From Riptortus pedestris (lineage: Eukaryota > Arthropoda > Insecta > Hemiptera > Alydidae), in the NCBI GenBank assembly GCA_019009955.1, contig CM032233.1, forward strand, positions 122,514,501-122,578,500: a DNA stretch of 64,000 nucleotides, written 5' to 3'. Shown here piece by piece: positions 12,294 through 24,919 of the stretch; position 1 is the first letter of the stretch; every line of letters starts with the position of its first letter. The position numbers and the translations under genes are program-made. The notes under the pieces are model-generated. The model made no database searches. It worked only from the letters and a program-made list of their open reading frames with translations, and was not told the DNA's origin.

Positions 12294-15200
12294 CCCAACT
12301 CGGCAAGGATATTGGTTAGAAGCTCTGTGGGAGACCGCAGCCCTCTACCCATCTCGATAAGGATATTGGAAAGAGGCATTGTGGGAGACCGCAGCCCTCT
12401 ACCCATCTCGATAAGGATATTGGGAAGAGGCATTGTGGGAGACCGCAGCCCTCTACCCATCTCGATAAGGATATTGGGAAGAGGCATTGTGGGAGACCGC
12501 AGCCCTCTACCCATCTGGATAAGGATATTGGGAAGAGGCATTGTGGGAGACCGCAGCCCTCTACCCATCTCGATAAGGATATTGGGAAGAGGCATTGTAG
12601 GAGACCGCAGCCCTCTACCCATCTCGATAAGGATATTGGGAAGAGGCATTGTAGGAGACCGCAGCCCTCAACCCATCTCGATAAGGATATTGGGAAGAGG
12701 CATTGTAGGAGACCGCAGCCCTCTACCCATCTCGATAAGGATATTGGGAAGAGGCATTGTAGGAGACCGCAGCCCTCAACCCATCTCGATAAGGATATTG
12801 GGAAGAGGCGTCGTGGGAGACCGCAGCCCTCTACCCATCTCGATAAGGATATTGGGAAGAGGCATAGTGGGAGGCCGCAGCCCTCTACCCATCTCGATAA
12901 GGATATTGGGAAGAGACATTGTAGGAGACCGCAGCCCTCTACCCATCTCGATAAGGATATTGGGAAGAGGCTTTGTTGGAGACCGCAGCCCTCTACCCAT
13001 CTCGATAAGGATATTGGGAAGAGGCATTGTAGGAGAACCGCAGCCCTCTACCCATCTCGATAAGGATATTGGGAAGAGGCGTAGTCGGAGTCCGCAGCCC
13101 TCTACCCATCTCGATAAGGATATTGGGAAGAGGCATTGTAGGAGACCGCAGCCCTCTACCCATCTCGATAAGGATATTGGGAAGAGGCATTGTAGGAGAC
13201 CGCAGCCCTCTAGCCTTCTCGATAAGGATATTGGGAAGAGGCATTGTAGGAGACCGCAGCCCTCTACCCATCTCGATAAGGATATTGGGAAGAGGCATTG
13301 TAGGAGACCGCAGCCCTCTACCCATCTCGATAAGGATATTGGGAAGAGGCGTAGTGGGAGACCGCAGCCCTCCCCCCATCTCGATAAGGATATTGGGAAG
13401 AGGCATTGTAGGAGACCGCAGCCCTCTACCCATCTCGATAAGGATATTAGGAAGAGGCATTGTAGGAGACCGCAGCCCTCTACCCATCTCGATAAGGATA
13501 TTGGGAAGAGGCATTGTAGGAGACCGCAGCCCTCTACCCATCTCGATAAGGATATTGGGAAGAGGCATTGTAGGAGACCGCAGCCCTCTACCCATCTCGA
13601 TAAGGATATTGGGAAGAGGCATTGTGGGAGACCGCAGCCCTCTACCCAGCTCGGCAGGATATTGGGAAGAGGCATTGTAGGAGACCGCAGCCCTCTACCC
13701 ATCTCGATAAGGATATTGGGAAGAGGCGTCGTGGGAGACCGCAGCCCTCTACCCATCTCGATAAGGATATTGGGAAGAGGCGTCGTGGGAGGCCGCAGCC
13801 CTCTACCCATCTCGATAAGGATATTGGGAAGAGGCATTGTAGGAGACCGCAGCCCTCTACCCATCTCGATAAGGATATTGGGAAGAGGCATTGTAGGAGA
13901 CCGCAGCCCTCTACCCATCTCGATAAGGATATTGGGAAGAGGCATTGTAGGAGACCGCAGCCCTCTACCCATCTCGATAAGGATATTGGGAAGAGGCATT
14001 GTAGGAGACCGCAGCCCTCTACCCATCTCGATAAGGATATTGGGAAGAGGCATTGTAGGAGACCGCAGCCCTCTACCCATCTCGATAAGGATATTGGGAA
14101 GAGGCATTGTAGGAGACCACAGCCCTCTACCCATCTCGATAAGGATATTGGGAAGAGGCATTGTAGGAGAACCGCAGCCCTCTACCCATCTCGATAAGGA
14201 TATTGGGAAGAGGCATTGTAGGAGACCGCAGCCCTCTACCCATCTCGATAAGGATATTGGGAAGAGGCATTGTAGGAGACCGCAGCCCTCAACCCATCTC
14301 GATAAGGATATTGGGAAGAGGCGTCGTGGGAGACCGCAGCCCTCTACCCATCTCGATAAGGATATTGGGAAGAGGCGTCGTGGGAGGCCGCAGCCCTCTA
14401 CCCATCTCGATAAGGATATTGGGAAGAGGCATTGTAGGAGACCGCAGCCCTCTACCCATCTCGATAAGGATATTGGGAAGAGGCATTGTAGGAGACCGCA
14501 GCCCTCTACCCATCTCGATAAGGATATTGGGAAGAGGCATTGTAGGAGACCGCAGCCCTCTACCCATCTCGATAAGGATATTGGGAAGAGGCATTGTAGG
14601 AGACCGCAGCCCTCTACCCATCTCGATAAGGATATTGGGAAGAGTCATTGTAGGATACCGCAGCCCTCTACCCATCTCGATAAGGATATTAGGAAGAGGC
14701 ATTGTAGGAGACCGCAGCCCTCTACCCATCTCGATAAGGATATTGGGAAGAGGCATTGTAGGAGACCGCAGCCCTCTACCCATCTCGATAAGGATATTGG
14801 GAAGAGGCATTGTAGGAGACCGCAGCCCTCTACCCATCTCGATAAGGATATTGGGAAGAGGCATTGTAGGAGACCGCAGCCCTCTACCCATCTCGATAAG
14901 GATATTGGGAAGAGGCATTGTAGGAGACCGCAGCCCTCTACCCATCTCGATAAGGATATTGGGAAGAGGCATTGTAGGAGACCGCAGCCCTCTACCCATC
15001 TCGATAAGGATATTGGGAAGAGGCATTGTAGGAGACCGCCGCCTTCTACCCATCTGGATAAGGATATTGGGAAGAGGCATTGTGGGAGACCGCAGCCCTC
15101 TACCCATCTGGATAAGGATATTGGGAAGAGGCATTGTGGGAGACCGCAGCCCTCTAACCATCTCGATAAGGATATTGGGAAGAGGCATTGTAGGAGACCG

Positions 15201-16285
15201 CCGCCTTCTACCCATCTGGATAAGGATATTGGGAAGAGGCATTGTGGGAGACCGCAGCCCTCTACCCATCTGGATAAGGATATTGGGAAGAGGCATTGTG
15301 GGAGACCACAGCCCTCTAACCATCTGGATAAGGATATTGGGAAGAGGCATTGTGGGAGACCACAGCCCTCTACCCATCTGGATAAGGATATTGGGAAGAG
15401 GCATTGTGGGAGGCCGCAGCCCTCTACCCAGCTCGGCAGGATGTTGGGAAGAGGCATTGTGGGAGACCACAGCCCTCTACCCAGCTCGGCAGGATGTTGG
15501 GAAGAGGCGTTGTGGGAGACCACAGCCCTCTACCCTGCTCGGCAGGATATTGGGAAGACGCTTTGTGGGAGGCCGCAGCCCTCGACCCTGCTCGGCAGGA
15601 TATTGGGAAGAGCCGTTCAGGGAGACCACAGCCCTCTACCCAGCTCCCCAGGATGTTGGGAAGAGGCATTTTGGGAGACCACAGCCCTCTACCCAGCTCG
15701 GCAGGATGTTGGGAAGAGGCGTTGTGGGAGACCACAGCCCTCTACCCAGCTCGGCAGGATATTGGGAAGAGGCGTTGTGGGAGGCCGCAGCCCTCTACCC
15801 AGCTCGGCAGGATATTGGGAAGAGCCGTTCAGGGAGACCACAGCCCTCTACCCAGCTCGGCAGGATGTTGGGAAGAGGCGTTGTGGGAGACCACAGCCCT
15901 CTACCCTGCTCGGCAGGATATTGGGAAGAGGCATTGTGGGAGGCCGCAGCCCTCTACCCAGCTCGGCAGGATATTGGGAAGAGCCGTTCAGGGAGACCAC
16001 AGCCCTCTACCCAGCTAGGCAGGATGTTGGGAAGAGGCGTTGTGGGAGACCACAGCCCTCTACCCAGCTCGGTAGGATATTGGGAAGAGGCATTGTGGGA
16101 GGCCGCAGCCCTCTACACAGCTCGGCAGGATATTGGGAAGAGCCGTTCAGGGAGACCACAGCCCTCTACCCAGCTCGGCAGGATGTTGGGAAGAGGCATT
16201 GTGGGAGACCGCAGCCCTCTACCCAACTCTGCAGGATATTGGGAAGAGCCGTTGTGGGAGACCGCAGTACTCTACCCAGCATAAC
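12294..16285. repeat. 54/53-bp minisatellite, about 73 units
   Basis: The unit is gagaccgcagccctctaccc followed by atctcgataaggatattggg and aagaggcattgtag (54 bp). Up to about 15.4 kb nearly all units are 54 bp, with two 55-bp units (gagaaccgcag near 13034 and 14169) and one 53-bp unit near 13650. From about 15.4 kb the core changes to 'agctcggcaggat', one base shorter, so the period becomes 53 bp. Because 54 is divisible by 3 and the unit lacks stops in several frames, long open frames exist on both strands (for example 12312-16289 plus, 12776-14161 minus). These are by-products of the period: they switch frame at every 53- or 55-bp unit and have no start context, splice signals or family resemblance. 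Annotated as non-coding satellite. Confidence 0.95.
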
Positions 16286-18055
16286 GTAGTCCTGTACCCA
16301 ACTTACGTATAATTTTTTTTTTTTAATTTAGTCCCTGTAGTTATTCATGGATGAGTAGGTAACAGGACCCAAAAGTATGTACCTTTAAAAGTCCCCTACA
16401 AAATTATTAGGGCTATTAGTATGTGGAGCTGACACTCCCACCTTCAGATCTATCTCTCTTTTTAGACATATCTGGATCACAGGTAAACCTCAATAACGGT
16501 TTCCAATATTGGCATTATGAGGACAATTTTAAGAGAGAGAGTTGCGCTAAGAGGAGAAGATGGCGCTATTTCCATGGCAACGAGTAGTTGCGCAACATCT
16601 AAAAATGCCTGCCTGACTAAATTTGTGAGAGAGTGAGACAGAGAGAGAGATGAACTTTAGAGAGAGGTTAGTGGAGCGGTCATCATGGGGGTTAAAAACC
16701 TCTTAGGCTCAATATGAATATGAATGGGGCGATATGAAAAGGCTGAGAGTTGCATATGTATGAAGGTGTGTCCCTACTAATATCCTTTCACCCACTACCT
16801 CTACCATCTCAACTCTCCCTCCCATCAACTCTTCCTATCAAAACAACCGATTAAGCATCATCTCTAAACACCTCTCCTACCCTTCCTTAATATTCCAATT
16901 TGGGAGTTTTTTATAAAACAACAATGTTATACAGAGTATTTACAATTTTTAGATCTGCTCATTCTCTGGTCCCTAATCTACAACTCCAGGAGTTTTAGGC
17001 AAGAACAACGGCACAACAATCCAATAAATATCAGTCCGCGAATTGAACATCAGCTCTACTAAGCTCGCTTCGAAATTACATAAAGATGGCCTAATGTAAC
17101 AATTTATTGCAAATGTTCTATTATCCCCCTTTTACATATAATGTTTAAAAGTCGAGTTTGGTATTTATGAAAAAACGATTGAGACTGCTAGAGAGTAAAG
17201 ATACACATATATGGGTTAAGAAAACATGATGAAAATATTCTCTGAGTACAATCTCAATAGCTGATTTCCCTTATCAAAAATATGCTAATGGAAGTAACCT
17301 CATTAATATTCAAGTTAGAGGTCAATGTTTAGACAAAAATTGAAGAATATACGTATGTCAATGCTGAAAACGAATGTACTGACGATTTTACGGTTGCCCT
17401 TTTCTGTCATTAATGACTCAATGTTTACATAAATACACACATACATAAACTTGTAAATATATACATGAAAGCAAATCAATTTATTTTTCAATAATTTATT
17501 AATAAGAGTAAAATAATATTGAAAAAATAATTATGACCTGTGGATGTGTAATAAATTAGTCACGCACAAAAACAAGTATTCAGGCAGCTGTTTCAATGGT
17601 TTGCAGCACATAAAACCGAACATGTCGACTTCCAATTGATCGGTTAGAAGTTTTTATATGGGAGAGCGAGGGGAGGTGGGGGGGGATGTGCCAGGAGCAA
17701 ACAACCGAGGCAATTAAACATTGATGGGCAAACAGAGAAAGAAGGAGAGAGGTGGGTAGTCCACCCCCTCCCTCCACCACCCACCTCCAACCCTATTACA
17801 GGCATCAGATAGGAATCAAAGACAAAGAGCTTCCTATATCCCCCCTCCCAAATAATCTCATCATCCCATATTATAAATATACAGGCTGTATCATACTCAC
17901 TCCAACCCCCCCCCCTCTTCACGGCTACCCTCCATCATAACTCCATCATCCCATATTATACATACGCAGGCCGTTTCATACTCACTTCATACCCTCCCTT
18001 TACTACAATTCGTACTTGGGCCTATTGAGGTGCTACATCTTGTCACCCCCAGTTT
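16286..18055. other. Intergenic, no gene recognised
   Basis: A poly-T run near 16312-16323, a (GA)-rich patch near 16625-16670, and a weakly palindromic 'gttgcgc...gcgcaac' pair (about 16541-16606). A stretch near 16340-16400 faintly resembles the body of the SINE at 19.28 kb. The remainder shows no exon-like ORF. Confidence 0.5.
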
Positions 18056-18059
18056 TACA

Positions 18060-18500
18060 AATCAACCCTACTTTATGGTTTTTGCTACTTCTGGGGAGGC
18101 ATCACACAAATTAAGTTCCAGGCAGTTGTATCACGACTAGAACTTGACGTTCTAAATCAAATGGCTGATCTGTTCACTTCCACGTCAGCGTCCCCCTACA
18201 AACTGCTAAGTAACTGGCTAATCACTATCTATGGTGATTCCAAAGCATAGCAAATCAATAAATTACTTACAGACACATAACCAACCGTCTCAACTCTTCA
18301 GACAGCTGACGCAGTTAGCTGGATCTACCATATGAAAAAATGTGGTTTTAACTTTATGGCAACGAAATCATTCAGGAGATTTTGGTTGCCACCTAGCAAG
18401 ACGATGCGGACGCTCTAACGTCTGTCGCAAAGAAAATCATGGAAGTCGAGTGCCCCAAGGTTTACCCATAGCGATACCAAAACCTATGACATCTGCCAAC
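18060..18500 (+). pseudogene. Decayed LTR-retrotransposon gag fragment
   Basis: Translation of the plus strand gives, with stops and frame changes, QAVVSRLELDVLNQMADL then YKLLSNWLITIYGDSKA, a stop, and QINKLLTD. In another frame further on it gives QEILVAT, a stop, DDADALTSVAKKIMEVECP. This order resembles the N-terminal part of gag in insect Ty3/gypsy-type elements: a 'LD..VL..v.DLl..pp....Y..Lk..li..y..S...ri.kLL' block, later 'iqaiLa....dL..lA..AdkIme'. At least two in-frame stops and one frameshift show that it is dead. No protease or RT follows. Confidence 0.6.
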
Positions 18501-19270
18501 CCAATCTCCAATGAAGCCATCCCGGAGGAGTAAACTCCACGTTGCGTTTGATGATCTATGCCTACAATGGAGTTCCAGCCATAGACGAAATAACCCTCTC
18601 GAAAACGAAGTCTTTCTAAATCTCAAAGTAGCGGATTGTGCATCTACCAGCGAAAATTTAGGATACAGCAACAAGTAGGAAAACACTTATTATAGTTGGA
18701 TGAATGCCATTTTCTCGGAAGATTGAAACAGGCAGATTTGAAGGGGAGAATCGTGTGCCATACTATAATATAGCTATCAAACCTATAATTAATTCCCTGC
18801 TTTTGTGATATTAACGCTTCAATACTCCCCCTACAACTTTGTGCCACTACAAAGCTTCAACGCTCATGAGCAAACAGGTCACTAATTATTTTATTATTTA
18901 TAATTATTGTATTTATATGTTATTAGTTTGGTATTTATTTTTATTATCGTTTTTCTTTTATTTTTTTTATTTAATTATCTTAACTCGCTTTTAACTTTGT
19001 AGCTAAAGGTTATAAACGCACACCGTTTGAAGTTAGTGTTGTTGGGGGAAGCGGAAGGGTTGTTGGGGGATATCTGGTAGAAATCCACCGCCCCTCAACT
19101 GTGCACTGTATAAATTCACTAACTTTTCATGTTATACACCCTCCTTTCTTCTCAAATATAAACGCTGGGATAGTCCATCATTTAATTGCGCATGGTTGGT
19201 ATGGTTCATGTTTTTGGTTGAAGCAGAAATGTATTCTGAATTTTATACATATTTACATTATGTAAATTCT
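18501..19270. other. Intergenic, no gene recognised
   Basis: Probably further degraded retroelement sequence up to about 18.85 kb, then AT-rich DNA. Nothing with coding character. Confidence 0.4.
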
Positions 19271-19274
19271 TAGC

Positions 19275-19665
19275 ATTGGGGGCACCGGTGGCTGGGCGTG
19301 AAAAACAATTAGGTGCAGTTTCGATCCCCGCCAAGGGAGAACATTAGTTCACGAGTGCGCTACCAAAACGCGCTAACGTCACAGTACTTATGGATCAGGG
19401 GGAGTCTAAAGGTATATACCTCTGATAATCCATCGAGATGACTAACCATTATGACTCTCTTGGACCACGTGAGGCAGGCTGACACAGGGTGAACAGGCCA
19501 CAGACCCCCCCCCACAGTTAAAATGGGACCCGTCATCCTACTGGAGACAACTCATTCCAGGCCCTCCTTGGTTGTACATCGAGTTATAAAATTAACTCAC
19601 TATGTAAATCCCTTGAGTCTCGGTCGGGAGTGGCTAAAGATCTCAAAGTTAAATACTGCTAACCT
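19275..19665 (+). mobile_element. SINE with tRNA-like head
   Basis: The head 'ggcaccggtggctgggcgtg' resembles an A box, and 'cagtttcgatccccgcc' (about 19316-19333) resembles a tRNA B box, the pol III promoter arrangement of tRNA-derived SINEs. The distal half is shared, inverted, with 42885-43310: 'ctggagacaactcattcca' near 19540, 'aactcactatgtaaatccc' and 'agtggctaaa' near 19630. Length ~390 bp, no ORF. Confidence 0.65.
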
Positions 19666-19844
19666 AAAACAACTTGTTTACATGTTTACATTATGTTTAT
19701 TCGTCCTAATAAAATAACTTAGTCATGACAAATATAATAATTTAGAGTTCCGAGAACTACGTACATGAAAAAGTACACAGAGTTAATCACGTATTTAAGA
19801 AGTACGAAGTAGATTAAAGGAACGGGCAGGACCGATGACACCAG

Positions 19845-20275
19845 TTACAAACGGCACAGCTCGCCCGACAGTTAGTTTGTTCTCAGTTCTCTTCTAGTGA
19901 ATAACAGTGTGTTCAGCGTAGCTTTAGTGAACGGATTTTATTTTCAATGCGGAACAGTGTTTTATGTGCAAAGCAGTGTAGTACCGTGTTAATGTGAAGA
20001 ACAGTGCAGTGCCGTGTTCTTTGTGAAGATCAGTGCAGTGCCGTGTTGTGTGATTTTCAGTGATTGTGAGTTATTGTACTGTGCAAATAAGAAGTGAAGT
20101 TATCAGTGCATTCTGTGAGTAGTAGTTTAGAACAATTTACCAAGTGTTTAGTGGATTGTTAAATAAATTGTGCAGTGATAAAAACTCTAAAGCTTGTGTG
20201 ATTAATTTTACAATCCACAAGAACTCTAATAAACAACGTTTATTATTTTTCTAATAAACGTAACAATATTCTCCA
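19845..20275 (+). promoter_or_regulatory. LTR-like or 5'-UTR-like stretch upstream of Gfrl exons
   Basis: A non-coding stretch of G/T-rich repeats: 'cagtgcagtgccgtgtt' occurs near 20002-20020 and 20032-20048, with a diverged copy near 19974-19990. It carries an initiator-like ttctcagttctc near 19878-19895, then AATAAA-type signals (near 20164 and 20227) and ends near 'aataaacgtaaca'. The arrangement of an initiator, short G/T repeats, then polyadenylation signals is typical of insect gypsy LTRs, and a dead gag lies 1.4 kb upstream. A 5'-UTR exon of the following gene is the alternative. I found no clean target duplication. Confidence 0.3.
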
Positions 20276-20370
20276 TTTGTACAATCTTCATTTCTACAAC
20301 TTGAATTTTTATTGTTATGATATCCCAAAATGATTGAAGTTTTATAAAATTCGTTGTCATAAGCCGCAAA

Positions 20371-20558
20371 ATGGCTCATTTGTCACTGACATTAATTATT
20401 CTTTTATTGTTTTGTTACAGGAAGACGAAAAACCCTAAAGACGAATGCCTCGTAGCCCAGGAGCTGCTCCACCCTATATGTGCTCAACAGCCGGAGAGCA
20501 ATGTTCTGCCCACCTGCCATTCGCTAGCTCTCACCTGCATGGATGACTCCACCTGCAG
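20371..20558 (+). CDS. Gfrl: Gfrl exon 1 in this window (start of GDNF/GAS1 module)
   Basis: Reads KTKNPKDECLVAQELLHPIC, then PTCHSLALTC and MDDSTC before GTAGCA at 20559. Two starts are possible. The ATG at 20371 gives MAHLSLTLIILLLFCY, which looks like a signal peptide. Alternatively, an excellent acceptor (tttattgttttgttacag ending 20420) opens a phase-2 internal exon. Pyrimidine tracts always translate into hydrophobic residues, so the 'signal peptide' may be an illusion. I slightly prefer the internal-exon reading, which would put more GDNF modules upstream. Confidence 0.75.
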
Positions 20559-23500
20559 GTAGCAACCTCCCCCTTTTTCTAGACAAACCTTTACATTTAC
20601 TTCTACATTTATAGTTTTCAATATTTAAAAAGCGGAAAAGGAAAATTGGTGTACAGGAATATTTGCAGTTTGCCGACCATCTCGTTTGGGGGTCGTTAGA
20701 AAGGGAGCTTGGGAAACAAGGTCTTAATATCTCCGAATCAAAACATGTTATATGACTATATTTGCAGACCTTTGTGTGATTGTATTTTCTGTAACCCTTA
20801 CAGGAATAGATTTATTACCATGCTTACTTTCCCGTCCCCAGTAACCCACGTCAAGCTCCAACGAATTGTATGTATAAATTTGAGAAATTAGAGAGAGTAG
20901 GTTTGGAAGATCCAATGATTTACGATAGCCCCAGAGGCCCTTGTCTTGACTAGTATTGTATCGCCTAAAAGTATATTAATGAAGTTTCTCTTTATTTCAT
21001 TTTGGATAAAAAACAAAATGAAATAAGAGTTTAAGAACCAAAAAGGAATTAAGGCGGAGATAGTCTTTACTGTAATTGTATGTTGATATTAAAGGATGGG
21101 GCTGGAGAACTATGCACAGGCGTACGCAGTAGATGTAGTCACTCACTAAGCAGTGTGTAGGTCCTGTGCAAGCATGCGCTACTCCGGGGGTGGAGATAGT
21201 GCTTTCTATAATAATGTGTTAATATTGCAAGATGGGGCTGGAGAACTGCAAGATGGCGTGTGCGGCAAACGTAATCACTAAGCAGCTTGCAGGTTCTTTC
21301 CAAGCCTGTGGGACTTGGAAATAGTGTTTGCTGTAATAGTTTGTTGATATTGCAGGTTGGGGCTGGAGAACTATGCACAGGCGTGTGCAGTAGACGCAGT
21401 CACTAAGCAGTGTGCAGGTCCTGCCCAAGCATGCAGGACTGCAATGCTCGAGATCTTAGGGACAGCTCTCCGATCCAACTGCGCTTGCAAGGGCACAGAC
21501 TTCTCACAGCTCTTCTACTGCATGGGCTGGCAAAGGGTTCTATGGTTTAACCCATGCGTAGGTAAGTAACACTTCATATATCTACATGTCTTATTTTGAC
21601 TGCTATTATCTCTATAAGATTTTTACACTGAGCTTACTAGATACTATTATAGAATTTGGTTCAAACCAACTCCTTTACGTATTTATTTATTATTTTTTAA
21701 TGCCAGTTTAAAAATATTTGCAGTGTCTAATATAACTGTTTTAGGGAAAACTGTTATTAATAGTTCAGGCAAATTTAAATATTTCATGTAGTAAACTACA
21801 GAACTATTGATGATATGTTTGCTGTGAGAGTGGCAGAATCTAGTTTGTAAAGTTATTTTATTTTAATAAAATCTTGGTATTTTTTTTTTATTTTTTCAGC
21901 AAAAGACTTATGAATATTTTCATCATTTGTTACAGCGGTATCAATGATGTCACCTAATTTTTCCCATGGCCAATAGCAAGACTATCAAGCTTATTATGAT
22001 GGATAGCACGATCCGTCATTCTCACTTCATCCAAATACATTTTTACATTTATTTTATTTAGAAATTTTCGTAACCGCTGCCATTACTCAATTTTCTTTTT
22101 GGCATTATTTGTAGAATACCTCTCCAACACATCTCAAATTAAAAATAATCAAATATATCACCTAGTGAAATGCAGAATGATGTGTCGTCATTCCAGTATA
22201 TGACAAATCTGCTTAGTTAGCAACCTTTGTGTGACCGATTTTCTTTATATTCTAATAGCATGACTATCACTATCGTACTACTTTATCCTCCTTTCATTCT
22301 TTTAGCTAATTCCCCTAACAGTAAATGTAAAACGTCCGTCACATAGGGGCTGCGTAAATTAAGTAGATTTTCCAAGTTCTGGAATGACAGAGTAGTGTCT
22401 GATCTCACCCTATATTCTTTATTTCTAAGTAAAAATCATATGCGAAGAAGTAGGAGAAAACTTAAGGTCGAAAAGTAATAGTAACTCGCTTAATATTTGA
22501 GCTATGGAAAAATGTATACAACAACAATTGTGCTGCATCAATAGTAGATTGGGCTATTGTGCTTTTATATTGTTTCTAACTTCACATGTAAGAGTTTTGA
22601 CCTTCAATATACCATTTAATTTTGATTTCTTCCTAAACAGTTGAATCGCAGAGAGACTTCCACGCACGAAAAATGACCACAAAGCCAGTAACAGAGGTTA
22701 CTGCAACTCTCTCTTCGACGCCAAGTAGGATAGTAATGCCGACGAGCCAGCCCACTAGTACATCGCTAGCCAGAACCACAGCACAGACCACAATGCGCCC
22801 GACCAGCCCCACAACCAGGCTCAGCACAACTACCATTACCACCACCACAACCACATCTACCACCACAACAACCACTACGACCACAACGGAGCGGCCCATC
22901 TCTACCACATCTCCCCGTAAGTATACTCGCTCGAATGTAAATGACTTACTTCATCTATACACTCTACAATTAGGCCCAGTACAAGTACCATCTCAACAAC
23001 AACTGCCTGCTCCATCTCCAACAATATTATCCATACACGATTCCTCTATCTCCATATTCAGGGTGATTCAAATAAAACTGCTCAAATGGATGATTTGATA
23101 AAGCAATGATGTAGAAGAAAAGGTGTAGTTTAATTATCAGCCATTAATTACCAAATTAAATATCAACTGCGCATTGGCGTCCACCTAAATTCGGGGTGCG
23201 CAGAAGACCCCTAACATTTTTGTCGTACGCTTGTAGAAGGAACAATGTGTAGAAATGTCTTGCAAACCCTGACTCGGTATGTGTAGAGTGGAGCTAGTTT
23301 TCATGTTGGATGCTGCTGCTGAGAGTTGCTGATCTAATAACTTCCCTTTAGCCACTACTCTACTTCCCGACTCTTCTCACATCAATGAGCATGCTAATGG
23401 AGTTCTCTGAGCTGTGCCCTCTCTAGAGCAACACCTCAACCACCTCTCCCGTCTCCTCTTCATTCAGTTCCAACTGTTGCTGGCTACCTAAGAACTGTAT

Positions 23501-24867
23501 ACAGCCTCCTTCCACCCCACCAGTCCAAAATGCTAAGCATATTCATTTAGAAGGAATTGGTGGCAATCAATTTGTTAAAGTCAGTTCGGCTGAATGTCAT
23601 CGAAAGCACTTATTATCTTTGATATCTGATTGCCCGGCTCCCTTTGGGAACGTAAAAAAAAATTAAATGTATTTGAATACACAAAATGGAAAGAATGTAC
23701 CTACACCTCACCAAAAACACACTCAGGACTTACCAAGCATCAAAGGTACCCTTAGGTGACTATAATACAAAACCTTCCCATAACTTCTTTAAATTTGATC
23801 AACCGTGGGGTCAATGAGATATTTCTACCCAGCATATTTTGATCAGACCATCCCTTTGATCAGGAAATGCATTTGAGCTGTCTTATTTGATCATTCTGTT
23901 TATTTTCATAACATTCAAATTCACTAAATAATATGAAATATTTACTTTTACATAAATAGTGCACTTCTTACAACATCAAATCAGGAGCCCATCTTGTTTA
24001 TGGTTCTCTGTACTCGCAATGGTAGGAGAAATGTTTGTGGTATGACAAAAGTTTATCAGGTACTGCTCCCTACGAATAATAAGCTAATATGTTAGGTTAG
24101 AGGTTCTAGTTAAGTGTCAACGGTTCTATAATAATTACATTAATGTGATTTAATATTTTCAGGCTACTGTGTAGCGCAAAAGCCAGACCAGAAGGACCAA
24201 TATATTGCTGAAGGAGACGGCAAAAGAGTATGTATTAATTTACATATATTTTATATATTCCTCAATATAGGATTCTGAACAATCAACCTCCCATGAGTCG
24301 TGTTTATTTGAGTGGCTATGTTAAAACATCAGCTTTGCTTTATTGGCATCCATTTAATTACACAAGGCCAATTTCACCAGTTGTTTTGAAACTCCTTTTC
24401 GTTATTATTCTGTAAAACTTCAACATTTAAGTATCTGACTGAGAACATAAAAGTCCGTCACGCAGGGGCTGCGTAAACTAAGCAGATTTCCCACGTGAAG
24501 TTTTACAATAGAGAAATTTCACGAGAGACGAGCAGTTAAGGAAACGGCCGAACTAGCTTTTGGTGGGAAAGTCACCCGTCCGTTAGCCGCCCAGATATAA
24601 TAAAAATGCAATAAAAATATCTCGGTTAGTATTCAAGATAGAGAATAAATGTATATAACAATATTTATAGTAAATTCAATTTGCAATAAGATTGATTCTG
24701 TACAATTTTTCGATTCGACGTATAGTAACGGAGATATTTCGAATTTTCGAAAATCCTCCCCTCTAAACCCTCCCTCCCACTGGTCCGATTTTAGCCGTTA
24801 ACGAACTTGATCTTTCTTTTTATATAAAAAGACTAAATATCGAGTTTGGTAACAATCAAACAAAAAT

Positions 24868-24919
<52 letters not shown>

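Noticed and set aside
12312..16289. 1325-codon open frame across the minisatellite
   Set aside because: Open frames exist in several frames on both strands because the unit is 54 bp and stop-free; they pass through frame changes at 53- and 55-bp units with no loss. No start context, splice sites or family.
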